Below, one piece after another: positions 7,664 to 14,142 of a stretch of 33,829 nucleotides of DNA. The notes under the pieces are model-generated. The model made no database searches. It saw only the letters and a program-made list of their open reading frames with translations, and was not told the DNA's origin. Source of the DNA: a virus. The stretch's first letter is position 1. Each line of letters begins with the position of its first letter. The stretch spans positions 1 to 33,829 of the IMG/VR virus record IMGVR_UViG_3300027746_000058. One strand, given 5' to 3'. Both the position numbers and the translations under genes were made by a program.

Positions 7664-8235
7664 CAGAAGGGCGCCTCCTCTTCAGCGAACTCGTCCACGT
7701 AGCCGGACGGGGCGACGGCGTAGCCGCCTTCCTGCTCCTCGAAGCCGTCGGCGACTGCTTCGCCAGCGTCTTCGCGGGGAACGTAGCCGACCACTTGGGC
7801 GGCCTTGGGCAGCAGGGTGATGCCGCAACCTTCCTCGCCATCCCAGCCCCGGATAGAGAAACCGATGATCATTTCGGATCCGCTGCCAATATCGGCACCG
7901 TTCCAAGGCTGCTTCTTGGCGTCAACCAGCTTCGGACCCTTAGTAAAGGTGCCGTCGTCGTTCTGGAATCTGTTCGTCTTGAACCTGACTCGGATCTTGC
8001 CGGGCTGTCCATCGATTGGGGCCCAGGGCGCGCCGTGGGGCGCCCGTTTTTTCTTGGCGCCGTGCTCGGCCGAGAACTCGGTTTCAAGCCTGACCAGGAA
8101 GCCTTTATGGGCCGGGTTTGAATCGTCGAGAATCATCTCGACCGAGTAAAACCATTTGCCTTTGTACTCATCGGCGTGGATGAGATGGACGTAGCGCACA
8201 GGCGCCTTGGGGCTGTAGAAGGTTTCGGATGCCAT
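7663..8235 (-). CDS. Single-stranded DNA-binding protein, T7 gp2.5-like
   Basis: The ATG at 8235 is preferred over the upstream in-frame extension because MASETFYSPKAPVRYVHLIH is the usual start of the family. The core KWFYSVEMILDDSN, RVRFKTNRFQNDDGTF, VDAKKQPWNG and the acidic tail ending VDEFAEEEAPF are typical of gp2.5-class OB-fold proteins, in which the acidic, Phe-terminated tail contacts replication partners. It coats ssDNA during phage replication and recombination. It starts 7 bases after the RHH-like gene's stop and overlaps the next start by one base. Paired function with the prim-pol/helicase and the PD-(D/E)XK nuclease is likely. Confidence 0.88.
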   Translation of the reverse strand: MASETFYSPKAPVRYVHLIHADEYKGKWFYSVEMILDDSNPAHKGFLVRLETEFSAEHGAKKKRAPHGAPWAPIDGQPGKIRVRFKTNRFQNDDGTFTKGPKLVDAKKQPWNGADIGSGSEMIIGFSIRGWDGEEGCGITLLPKAAQVVGYVPREDAGEAVADGFEEQEGGYAVAPSGYVDEFAEEEAPF

Positions 8236-8242
8236 GGGTGTT

Positions 8243-8458
8243 TCAGGGAAGGAGTGGTGGAAGGCCCGCACCGAGGCGCACAAGGTGGTGAACAGCGCCG
8301 CTGGCTGACAGGTTGTGCTGCTTCATCACGGCACGGACTGCCTCATCGGCATCCATGCGCAAGACGGTCATCACATACCGGCCGGCCTGGCGGCGGCGTG
8401 GCGCCCTGCCGTAGGGCTTGGGGCGATCAGGCTTGGGACTCTGAGGCTGTTGCGTCAT
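8243..8458 (-). CDS. Small ribbon-helix-helix-like protein
   Basis: The 71-residue protein has a basic, Pro-rich N-terminus followed by YVMTVLRMDADEAVRAVMK and NLSASGAVHHLVRLGAGLP, which has the beta-helix-helix pattern of RHH DNA-binding proteins. Its ATG overlaps the upstream stop (ATGA), and SSB follows. It may regulate this operon. The RHH reading is by pattern only. Confidence 0.55.
   Translation of the reverse strand: MTQQPQSPKPDRPKPYGRAPRRRQAGRYVMTVLRMDADEAVRAVMKQHNLSASGAVHHLVRLGAGLPPLLP
8427..8444. repeat. Dispersed palindrome, 12/14 match
   Basis: TCAGGCT-TGGG-ACTCTGA lies about 14 bases inside the 5' end of the RHH-like gene. It is identical to the site at 17379 except for one spacer base. 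Confidence 0.6.
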
Positions 8459-8727
8459 GCCGCTTCGATGCTGGAAGCCAACGCCAGCGGCGCCACAGCG
8501 GGCGATGGCGGGCGGTGATCCAGCAGCTCCATGATCTCCCGGCCGATCCGCTCAAGGGCATCGGTGCGGCGACTGATGGACAGCATCCGACCGATCCCGA
8601 TGGGGCCGGGATTCTGATTCAGGGTCGCCGCGGCCCGATCGTTCAGGGCGGCCTGGTGCTCGGCTGACACCTGATCAATCAAATCCAAGGCGCGGCGGAG
8701 CCGTTCGCGGTTGCGAAGGTCATTCAT
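8455..8727 (-). CDS. Hypothetical 90-residue protein
   Basis: The product (MNDLRNRERLRRALDLIDQV...) is helical and charged, with a central ISRRTDALERIGREIMELLD helix. The start ATG sits inside the previous gene's stop (ATGA) with GGAGGTG embedded in the last codons of that gene, giving translational coupling. No family recognised. Confidence 0.6.
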   Translation of the reverse strand: MNDLRNRERLRRALDLIDQVSAEHQAALNDRAAATLNQNPGPIGIGRMLSISRRTDALERIGREIMELLDHRPPSPAVAPLALASSIEAA

Positions 8728-9398
8728 GACGCCACACCTCCGGCGTTCTCAATCGACCAGCGATCGCAGAAGTGCAGATGGCGCAGTTCGGTGATCACCG
8801 GGGCGATGGCCTTGACGGACCGCTCGACGCGAAAGGCATCGCGGAACGAGATCGTGAAGCTCTGCCGCTGGTCAGCGGTCAGGCTCTTGATCATCCCGAT
8901 CGCCACCGCTTTCTGCTCAGCGGTGAGCGGCGTGGATGGGTCGGGCTCAGGATCAGCCACCGGCTCAGCGACGACCGTGCCAGAAGTGGCGGCGGCCAGG
9001 GACTCGGCAGCGACCTGGACCAGCTCCGGGGTGACGGTGACCGAAACCGGCTCCGAATGTTCGCTAGGGCACTTTATGCGCAAATCGCATATTCCGTCAG
9101 GCTCGGCAGCCTGAGCGACCTGGGGCCAAACGATGCCAAGCAGACCGGCCAAGAGTTCAGTTACCGAGGATCCCTCAGCAACTGAATCAGCGCCGCCGCT
9201 GTGGCGCAGGCGGACTTCGACAAAGCCGGTGTCGATCGGGCGACTGAACCAGCAGAAGCCCAGGGCCGCGGCTTGGCGGGCGGCTTGGATTGGATGAATG
9301 TTGTCGGGGACTGTGGCCTGAAACTCGGCTAGCGCTGCGCTATAGGAGGCGTCGGCCTCGAACGCGCGCAATGCCAGCTCGGTGGACATTTGGTGCAT
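8724..9398 (-). CDS. Hypothetical phage protein, ~225 residues
   Basis: The frame is open to a GTG at 9419, and ATGs at 9398 and 9389 are also possible; 9398 is used here without a convincing ribosome-binding site to decide. The N-terminal half has AAALGFCWFSRPIDTGFVEVRL and the C-terminal half is helical with an acidic Pro-rich linker (VAEPVADPEPDPSTPLTAEQ). No catalytic motif is recognised. It heads the leftward operon downstream of the XRE gene, and a CCTTAGC-type palindrome lies just upstream at 9428-9446. Confidence 0.6.
   Translation of the reverse strand: MHQMSTELALRAFEADASYSAALAEFQATVPDNIHPIQAARQAAALGFCWFSRPIDTGFVEVRLRHSGGADSVAEGSSVTELLAGLLGIVWPQVAQAAEPDGICDLRIKCPSEHSEPVSVTVTPELVQVAAESLAAATSGTVVAEPVADPEPDPSTPLTAEQKAVAIGMIKSLTADQRQSFTISFRDAFRVERSVKAIAPVITELRHLHFCDRWSIENAGGVAS
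9097..9114. repeat. Dispersed palindrome, perfect copy
   Basis: TCAGGCT-CGGC-AGCCTGA is a perfect 7-base-arm palindrome inside the coding region of the 8724-9398 gene. Confidence 0.7.
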
Positions 9399-9427
9399 GG
9401 GTGAGGTGAAGTGCTGCACGCCACGAA

Positions 9428-9446
9428 CCTTAGCCGCTCGCTAAGG
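9428..9446. promoter_or_regulatory. CCTTAGC-N5-GCTAAGG palindrome (candidate operator)
   Basis: A perfect inverted repeat with 7-base arms and a 5-base spacer (CGCTC) lies between the XRE gene and the start of the 8724-9398 gene. Two related sites occur at 10209-10227 and 20659-20677. The XRE protein encoded next door is the obvious candidate binder, but this is inferred. Confidence 0.6.
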
Positions 9447-9482
9447 GGATCCGCAACCCTCAAAAAACGAAAGACTCAGAAC

Positions 9483-10193
9483 TCACCCCCCCCCCCCCCG
9501 AGCGGCCGGGATCAGGGACTCTTTCCAGGCCGCCAGCCACTGGGCCGGGCGCCACTCCGACGCCTCGGGATCCCACTGCTCGGCCAGTTCGTCAGCGGTG
9601 AAGCTGTCGAGGCCCATCACCGCCCCGGCCCACCGCTGGCGCATCCGGGCCGGTGCGAAACCGCCGGCCGCCATCAGCTGTGCAGGGCCAGCACCGGCAG
9701 CGCGGGCGGCTTCCCGGGCCTGATCGGCCCAGCTGGCGCAGAGCTCGGCAGCCTGGTCATCGGTGAGCGCTGGGGTTGGGGTGGCGGGCGCAGCGCGCAA
9801 GGCCTCCGGTGGCAGCAGGATGCCCGCATGGCAGGCCCAGAAGGCCTCAGGGCCCCAAGGCTTGCCGGACTCATCACAGATGGCCTGGCTGCCCTTGAGC
9901 TGGTCGAGCAGGTCGCGGCTGCGCACGCCTTTGTACTCGCCCTGGTGGATCAAGGCGTTCAGGTTGGCCAGGCTGAGAAAGACCACGTTGCGGGGGCTCT
10001 TGGTGATCCCGCGTTCCAGTTCGCTCAGGCCCGAATGCCTGACCACTTCGCCCAGGCCGGCCTCGCTGGCCCAGCGCCTGGCGGTGTACTGGGTCCAGCC
10101 GTTTTGGCGGCGCCAGCGGCGAAGCATTCGGCCGAATTCGGTGGCGGCCTGGTCCTGGGCTTCCTTGATCAGGCTGTAAGTGGTGTTGCTCAT
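9483..10193 (-). CDS. XRE-family helix-turn-helix transcriptional regulator
   Basis: The 236-residue protein has an N-terminal XRE-type domain at about 18-80: FGRMLRRWRRQNGWTQYTARRWASEAGL, then SGLSELERGITKSP, matching the pattern of Cro/CI-like domains. The C-terminal part is helical with no recognisable peptidase (no LexA-type Ser-Lys pair noticed), so a classic self-cleaving repressor is not supported. It lies downstream of the recombinase and above the early leftward operon, flanked by CCTTAGC-type palindromes, so a lysogeny or early-gene regulator is likely. The last five codons read through a run of 14 G residues before the stop, making the C-terminus sensitive to slippage or sequencing error. 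Confidence 0.78.
   Translation of the reverse strand: MSNTTYSLIKEAQDQAATEFGRMLRRWRRQNGWTQYTARRWASEAGLGEVVRHSGLSELERGITKSPRNVVFLSLANLNALIHQGEYKGVRSRDLLDQLKGSQAICDESGKPWGPEAFWACHAGILLPPEALRAAPATPTPALTDDQAAELCASWADQAREAARAAGAGPAQLMAAGGFAPARMRQRWAGAVMGLDSFTADELAEQWDPEASEWRPAQWLAAWKESLIPAARGGGG
9959..9976. repeat. Dispersed palindrome, 12/14 match
   Basis: TCAGGTT-GGCC-AGGCTGA lies within the XRE gene. Leu/Ala-rich coding could produce it by chance, so it is weaker than the intergenic copies. Confidence 0.4.
10025..10042. repeat. Dispersed palindrome, 12/14 match
   Basis: TCAGGCC-CGAA-TGCCTGA lies within the XRE gene, in the part encoding the end of the HTH domain. Confidence 0.45.
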
Positions 10194-10208
10194 GGGTAGC
10201 AGTGATGT

Positions 10209-10227
10209 CCTTAGCCAGAGCCTAAGA
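10209..10227. promoter_or_regulatory. CCTTAGC-type palindrome upstream of the XRE gene
   Basis: CCTTAGC-CAGAG-CCTAAGA has 12 of 14 arm positions of the 9428-9446 site with the same 5-base spacer. It lies 16 bases upstream of the XRE start, where binding would block transcription or translation initiation, consistent with autoregulation. Confidence 0.55.
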
Positions 10228-10240
10228 CCCTCAGGCCCCC

Positions 10241-10256
10241 GATCACAACTGTGATC
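10241..10256. promoter_or_regulatory. GATCACA-N2-TGTGATC palindrome upstream of the XRE gene
   Basis: Perfect 7-base arms separated by AC lie 48 bases upstream of the XRE start, in the 185-base gap before the recombinase gene's 3' end. It resembles a phage repressor operator. No second exact copy was noticed. The rest of this gap holds no gene I can support. Confidence 0.45.
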
Positions 10257-10378
10257 TGCGTATGTGCTGCAGACCGTGCTTGGAGTGCTGATCTTGACGC
10301 GGTGGTGGGGTGGGGATCAGAATGTTGAGCATGAGCACCGATCAGCCGTGACCCTCCGCGAAGCCCTGGCCAGCAGGC

Positions 10379-11683
10379 TCACCAGCTACGCGGCTGAGCG
10401 TGGACTTCCCCAGATCGACCTACCTGCAGCGAATCCAGCACCGCGCCAAACAGCGCCCGCTGCTCAGGTGCAGACGCGCCGGTGAAGAAGGCGGGGTCGC
10501 CGATGCGTTCGGCAACTGCCAGTAAGTCCGGCGACACCCTGGGCCGGTGGCTCAGGCTTTCGATCTCCGTCCGCAAGGCAGCACATGCTGACGCCAGCGC
10601 CGGATTGCGGCGCGCCAGCCCCTCAAGCTGTTCCAGGTCGCGTCGCTTGGCGGCAACCGCCGGATCTTCGTCGGTCGGTGCTGCTGCCACCGCTGCCAGC
10701 CGATCGGCGGCGGCGATGCAGGCGGCCACCACCTGAGCCAGTGCCGTCTCCTCCCGGATCCCGGCCTTCTCTTCACACAGCCGATGGCGGCAGCGCCACC
10801 AGGCCGTTCCGCCTGAGTTGTTCCGGCGAAGGGTGTGGCCGCAGGATGCGCAGCGCAGCAGGCCGGCGAGGCCATGGCGAACTTCGTTTGCGTGGCCCTG
10901 AAACCGATTCGCCGGCCGCCGCAGAAATTGGGCCAGATCTTGCCAGTCGGCCTCACCAATCAGCGCCGGGTGCTGGTCATATCTGATCTCTCCCCACCGC
11001 TGGCCCCAACCCTTGCCGCTGCCCTTCTCAAGCATGTGGCCGATGTGGCCGCGAATCACCGGATTCACGAACCAGGCTTGCAGGCTGCTCGGCGCTGGGG
11101 TCCAGGCGCACCAGCCCGGCAGATCGTTCGCAGTGCCGGTGAAGCTGCCAATCTCCCGCAGCCTGCGCAACACCTTCAACGCCTGGGGCCAATGCTCCGA
11201 GTGTGGCTCCAGCTTGTGATCGGCGCCGCCCTGGTAGCCGAAGGGTTTGCGCCGGCGCAGGTGGCGGCCCTGGGAGCGGTACTGCTCGAACTGGCGCCGC
11301 AGCCGCAGGCTCAGCATCCGCGACTCCACCTCGGCCATGGTGGTGAGCAGCCTGGCTTGCAGGAATCCCTGAGGCGTGGCCGATTCAATGGTGCCACCGT
11401 CCAGCGCGGTGACGGTCACCCCCCGCAGCGCACACAGGGCCAGCAGCTCATCGGCAAAGGCAGCATTACGACCCAGCCGGTCGGCCCTGGTGATCACCAG
11501 CTCGCTCACCCGGCCGGCGCGCACCTCGGCCACCACCTCGGCCAGGCCGGGTCGGTCGTCGTTGCGGCCTGATTCGAGCTCCTCCACCACCGCATCGCAG
11601 CCGGCGCCCCGGAGGCGGCCCACCTGGGCCGGCAAAGAATCGGCCTGCTCCTCCTTGGACACACGGGCGTATCCCAGCTTCAT
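10379..11683 (-). CDS. Large serine recombinase (XisF-like phage integrase)
   Basis: The 434-residue protein has a resolvase catalytic domain starting GYARVSKEEQADSLPAQ with Ser9 as nucleophile, followed by ITRADRLGRN and LTTMAEVESRMLSLRLRRQ. A recombinase domain follows (FGYQGG, WFVNPVIRGHIGHM), then a zinc ribbon (LLRCASCGHTL ... WRCRHRLC) and a coiled-coil-like helical C-terminus. This is the layout of large serine integrases and the cyanobacterial fdxN-element recombinase XisF. It should integrate the phage at a short attB, so the phage is temperate. The upstream 11684-11834 region is a candidate attP. The next gene downstream on the same strand is the XRE regulator. Confidence 0.92.
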   Translation of the reverse strand: MKLGYARVSKEEQADSLPAQVGRLRGAGCDAVVEELESGRNDDRPGLAEVVAEVRAGRVSELVITRADRLGRNAAFADELLALCALRGVTVTALDGGTIESATPQGFLQARLLTTMAEVESRMLSLRLRRQFEQYRSQGRHLRRRKPFGYQGGADHKLEPHSEHWPQALKVLRRLREIGSFTGTANDLPGWCAWTPAPSSLQAWFVNPVIRGHIGHMLEKGSGKGWGQRWGEIRYDQHPALIGEADWQDLAQFLRRPANRFQGHANEVRHGLAGLLRCASCGHTLRRNNSGGTAWWRCRHRLCEEKAGIREETALAQVVAACIAAADRLAAVAAAPTDEDPAVAAKRRDLEQLEGLARRNPALASACAALRTEIESLSHRPRVSPDLLAVAERIGDPAFFTGASAPEQRALFGAVLDSLQVGRSGEVHAQPRSW

Positions 11684-11700
11684 AGATAGGCTGCGCTGCA

Positions 11701-11780
11701 GTGATCTGGACCCTAGCGCTTTGGCGACGTTTTCCTTAGATACCGACGCATAAGCGCTTCGGCGATGTAGGGTGATCCCA
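11701..11780. other. Candidate attP / control region upstream of the serine recombinase
   Basis: Two 16-base direct repeats, AGCGCTT[T/C]GGCGA[C/T]GT, lie at 11716-11731 and 11754-11769. They are bracketed by CCCTA (11712-11716) and TAGGG (11769-11773) in inverted orientation, with GTGATC on both outer sides. Repeated arms close to the recombinase gene suit an attachment site or a promoter-operator. No core dinucleotide can be assigned. Confidence 0.4.
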
Positions 11781-11834
11781 TCAACCAGGCGCGGTCGCTG
11801 ACCCCTGGCTGATCACCCCACAGCATTCACCACC

Positions 11835-12011
11835 ATGACCACCATCGCCTGGGCCCTGGCCCTGCTGCTCCTGCCTGTCCTGCTGCTGACCTGGATCCTC
11901 GAAACCGATCGCGACCGCTGCCGCCGGTTGCGCCGCGCTGGGCTCTCCCAGCAACGCATCGCCAAGCGGTTGGGGTGCTCCCGCTGGAGGGTGCGGCAGA
12001 TGCTGGCATAA
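11835..12011 (+). CDS. Membrane-anchored helix-turn-helix protein, 58 residues
   Basis: This short frame encodes a hydrophobic N-terminal segment (residues 4-22, IAWALALLLLPVLLLTWIL), a charged hinge (ETDRDRCRRLRR), and a C-terminal HTH (AGLSQQRIAKRLGCSRWRVRQML). The positively charged side after the helix puts the HTH in the cytoplasm. It is the only rightward gene between the recombinase and the ParB-like operon, and its stop overlaps the A-run of the terminator for the opposing gene. A membrane-tethered DNA-binding protein could link phage DNA to the membrane or sense lysis/lysogeny cues. Function is unknown. Confidence 0.65.
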   Translation: MTTIAWALALLLLPVLLLTWILETDRDRCRRLRRAGLSQQRIAKRLGCSRWRVRQMLA

Positions 12012-12038
12012 AAAACCCCAACCCATCACGGGTCGGGG
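12010..12038 (-). terminator. Rho-independent terminator of the leftward accessory operon
   Basis: On the minus strand, a stem of CCCCGACCC with GGGTTGGGG (one mismatch, 5-base loop) is followed by six T residues. It begins 26 bases after the stop of the HTH-C4 gene at 12065. Confidence 0.8.
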
Positions 12039-12064
12039 CAGAAACACCATGCACCAGGGCCAGG

Positions 12065-12553
12065 CTAGGGGCGGCGACTGAAGGCCCCGCAGCCACGCGC
12101 GGCCAGCTGCCCTTCCAGCGCCGCCTCGGGGATGCCCAAGGTGCAGGAGCCATCACCCTTCTCGCTCCAGTGGCAGCAGCGGTAGCAGTACGCTCCGCTG
12201 TGGCGCTCCTCCAGCCGCTCCAGCTCCGGCAACACGTCGGGCCATTGCAGGCCGAACCGGATCTTGCGCACGGTGTGGCGGCTCAGGCCCAGGGCCGCGG
12301 CGGCGGCCTGGTGGGATTCGGTAGGTGCACGCTCCAGCACGGCGCGCACCACCTCCACTTGCTGGGCGGTGACCAGCCGGCCTTCGGTTTTGTCGTGGAC
12401 CTTGCGATCTTCGCGGGGCGGCTTGGGGCAATGGGTGTAACCCAGGCGGATGCTTGAGATGGTCTGCTTGGCCACGCCAAACCGGCGGGCCAAGGCGCCG
12501 CCGGATTCGGTGCTGGCGCGGATGATGGCCACATCCTCTGGGGTGAGCTTCAC
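12065..12553 (-). CDS. HTH protein with C-terminal four-cysteine GIPEA/RGCGAF domain
   Basis: The GTG start overlaps the previous stop (GTGA). The N-terminus has two HTH-like units: LTPEDVAIIRAST, with ALARRFGVAKQTISSIRLG, and a second at about 62-100 with SHQAAAAALGLSRHTVRKIRFG. The C-terminal ~45 residues read C-x2-C-C then SCTLGIPEAALEGQLAARGCGAF, a pattern of four or five cysteines that could hold zinc or an Fe-S cluster. The 21385-21729 protein has the same HTH plus C4 design (identical GIPEA and ARGCGAF blocks), so they form a paralogous family within this phage. It ends the accessory operon just before a strong terminator. A redox- or metal-sensing regulator is inferred, not shown. Confidence 0.7.
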   Translation of the reverse strand: MKLTPEDVAIIRASTESGGALARRFGVAKQTISSIRLGYTHCPKPPREDRKVHDKTEGRLVTAQQVEVVRAVLERAPTESHQAAAAALGLSRHTVRKIRFGLQWPDVLPELERLEERHSGAYCYRCCHWSEKGDGSCTLGIPEAALEGQLAARGCGAFSRRP

Positions 12554-12999
12554 GATGCCATCACGTCCAAGGGGTAGAGCTCCTCGATCTCTGCCATTGA
12601 TGGCGGCTTTGGCTCCGGCAGCGGGTCAGGCTCCGGCCAGCAGCCGCAGTTCAGCAGGCGCTGTTGCAGCCGCGCGCGCTGTTCATCGGTAAGCAAGTGG
12701 CGCAGCGGCTCAAGCACCACCGCCTCGGGGCCTGCGTTCCAGTCCGGCCAGCGGTCGCAGCCAAGGGTCCAGATCCCGCCATCCGGTGCCGTGGCGGCCC
12801 AGAGGCGGGCAAGCTCCGGCCCTGGGTGCCACCACAGGCTCAGCCGCCAGCCGTTGGCCAAATCAATCCGCTGAGCACCGCCGGCATCGCTGACCGGCCG
12901 ATCAGCCAGCAGCGGACAATCAGGCTCGCCAGCCTGAGCCAGCACGGCCGCCAGGGCGGCGCGGCTGGGCGGGGCTGGGGGTTCGATGGGGTCAGGCAC
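12550..12999 (-). CDS. Hypothetical 149-residue protein
   Basis: The GTG start overlaps the DUF3310 gene's stop by 8 bases. The central part (IDLANGWRLSLWWHPGPELARLWAATAPDGG, then VLEPLRHLLTDEQRARLQQRL) looks like a compact alpha/beta domain followed by a helix; the ends are Pro-rich. No family is recognised. A perfect copy of the dispersed palindrome lies near its 5' end at 12920-12937. Confidence 0.65.
   Translation of the reverse strand: MPDPIEPPAPPSRAALAAVLAQAGEPDCPLLADRPVSDAGGAQRIDLANGWRLSLWWHPGPELARLWAATAPDGGIWTLGCDRWPDWNAGPEAVVLEPLRHLLTDEQRARLQQRLLNCGCWPEPDPLPEPKPPSMAEIEELYPLDVMAS
12920..12937. repeat. Dispersed palindrome, perfect copy
   Basis: TCAGGCT-CGCC-AGCCTGA lies about 60 bases inside the 5' end of the 12550-12999 gene. 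Confidence 0.7.
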
Positions 13000-13228
13000 T
13001 GCGCTCCAGGTGCGAGATCAGGCGATTGAGATACCAGCGGGCCTTCATGGCGTCCTGCAATGCGTTCCCCTTCAACCACATCCTGAGCAGGTATTTCAAG
13101 GTTTGCCACTGCAGCCCAGCCAGCACGGGATCCGGGGAATGACTGGCAGCCTGCTCAAGGATGTCAATCACCTCGACGGAGCCGGATGTGTAATGAGATG
13201 GCTGGTTTACCAGGTCGGTCACGATCAC
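12992..13228 (-). CDS. DUF3310 family phage protein
   Basis: The 78-residue protein has the DUF3310 pattern: NQPSHYTSGSVEVIDILEQ, AGLQWQTLKYLLRMWLKGN, ALQDAMKARWYLNRLI. This family is common in phages near nucleotide-metabolism and replication genes and is sometimes labelled a nucleotide kinase-like protein without proof. The start is GTG, overlapping the upstream stop (GTGA), within the leftward accessory operon. Confidence 0.85.
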   Translation of the reverse strand: MIVTDLVNQPSHYTSGSVEVIDILEQAASHSPDPVLAGLQWQTLKYLLRMWLKGNALQDAMKARWYLNRLISHLERSA

Positions 13229-13350
13229 ACAAAGGGGAATTGCTTAGTGTAGACCAGCCACACCAGCACCAGGAAAGCGATTGCCAGCAGGATCAGGTAG
13301 GCAAGGACTGGAACCGCAATCGCCAGCCAGAGAAGGTCGGCGGGGCTCAT
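13225..13350 (-). CDS. 41-residue single-span membrane peptide
   Basis: The ATG at 13350 overlaps the preceding stop (ATGA) and directly follows GGAGG encoded in that gene's last codons, so it is preferred to the longer upstream frame. The product MSPADLLWLAIAVPVLAYLI continues with LLAIAFLVLVWLV and ends YTKQFPFV; one long or two short membrane helices. Role unknown. Confidence 0.6.
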   Translation of the reverse strand: MSPADLLWLAIAVPVLAYLILLAIAFLVLVWLVYTKQFPFV

Positions 13351-13595
13351 GGCTGGACCTCCAGTTCGTCGGCGATGGCGAGGAGTTCGCGGCGTGTATG
13401 AGTGCGTTGAGACCACTGCAACCACTCCGCTTTGTCGTCGTGGTTATCGCCGTCAAAATCTTCATTTTCAGGCTCCTCCGGCACCACCTGATCAGCAGCG
13501 GCGCGAATGGCGGCGGCAAGTCCTGGCGATACCCCCAAAGTAGTTTCGTAGGCATCCAGCACCGCCTGCGCGGCGTGGCTCAGGGGGGTGTTCAT
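13347..13595 (-). CDS. Hypothetical acidic 82-residue protein
   Basis: The protein has an N-terminal helix (HAAQAVLDAYETTLG), an acidic centre (EEPENEDFDGDNHDDK) and a C-terminal helix ending ELEVQP. The last codons supply the Shine-Dalgarno for the next gene. It starts inside the stop of a 13-codon mini-ORF. No family recognised. Confidence 0.6.
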   Translation of the reverse strand: MNTPLSHAAQAVLDAYETTLGVSPGLAAAIRAAADQVVPEEPENEDFDGDNHDDKAEWLQWSQRTHTRRELLAIADELEVQP

Positions 13596-13633
13596 CGGTC
13601 AGCCTCCTGCTGGTTGCGAATGTCGTTGCTCAT
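13592..13633 (-). CDS. 13-codon mini-ORF bridging two genes
   Basis: The frame encodes MSNDIRNQQEADR. Its ATG overlaps the GNAT gene's stop (ATGA) and follows AAAGGAGGTG by 6 bases, a near-ideal Shine-Dalgarno. Its own stop overlaps the next gene's ATG (ATGA). It probably passes ribosomes along the operon (a coupling peptide) or is the remnant of a lost gene: its last 17 bases equal the end of the 14486-14845 gene. Confidence 0.45.
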   Translation of the reverse strand: MSNDIRNQQEADR

Positions 13634-14142
13634 GGTTGCACCTCCTTTGATAGATCTAGCTCTAAATAGATGCGCTCTGACTCCTTTCCTGTGATCTTAA
13701 ATAATTTCTTGTACAGGGCATGAGCGTTTGCTTCGGATGGATGCGTAGAAGTGTAAAGGCGAAGATATTTTTTCCCGGCCTGACGGGCTAGTTGAATTGC
13801 AAACTGAAGCAGTTTTTTCCCAATGCCATTCCCACGAAAGCCTGAATCGACGCAGAACCAGGAAAGCCAGCAGGCTTCGTTGTCATCTTTGCGGTATGTA
13901 TAAACTCCCACAGTACCGATAACCCGATTACCAGCATCCAATGCTACCCAGTCACTCAAAGAAGTGATTTGCCAACCGACTGAGAGTGCCCAGCGATAAA
14001 GAAATTGTGGATCAGAAACAGAGAAGAAAAGCCTTCGATGCAGCCATGGATAATGGCCAAAATTTTCATCGACTAGCCTCTGCGCTGCGCAGAGGTTTTC
14101 CTGATTTAGGGGTCGAATCACGATGTCCAGGGGAACGCTCAT
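13630..14142 (-). CDS. GNAT-family N-acetyltransferase
   Basis: The start at 14142 overlaps the previous stop (ATGA); the upstream in-frame extension only shadows that gene. The 170-residue protein has the GNAT fold elements: VIGTVGVYTYRKDD, WLSWFCVDSGFRGNGIGKKL with the acetyl-CoA pyrophosphate loop R-G-N-G-I-G, and NAHALYKKLFKITGKESERI. It transfers an acetyl group to an unknown amine. The coding DNA is clearly more AT-rich and codon-diverse than its neighbours, indicating recent acquisition as a moron gene. A role in protecting the lysogen or modifying a host or phage protein is possible. Confidence 0.88.
   Translation of the reverse strand: MSVPLDIVIRPLNQENLCAAQRLVDENFGHYPWLHRRLFFSVSDPQFLYRWALSVGWQITSLSDWVALDAGNRVIGTVGVYTYRKDDNEACWLSWFCVDSGFRGNGIGKKLLQFAIQLARQAGKKYLRLYTSTHPSEANAHALYKKLFKITGKESERIYLELDLSKEVQP

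Noticed and set aside
8879-8896. Another TCAGGCT left arm considered for the dispersed palindrome
   Set aside because: The right arm has few matches, so it was not counted; isolated TCAGGCT words at 10556, 12625, 16327, 18960 and 32950 were dropped for the same reason.
10264-10485. Rightward 73-codon frame (MLQTVLGVLILTRWWGGDQN...)
   Set aside because: Its second half is antisense to the recombinase C-terminus, it has no clear ribosome-binding site and no family resemblance. A small Cro-like gene here cannot be excluded but is not supported.
11735-11755. CCTTAGA...ATAAG near the recombinase as a fourth CCTTAGC operator
   Set aside because: The arm spacing differs by 3 bases from the other three sites and the arms are less similar.
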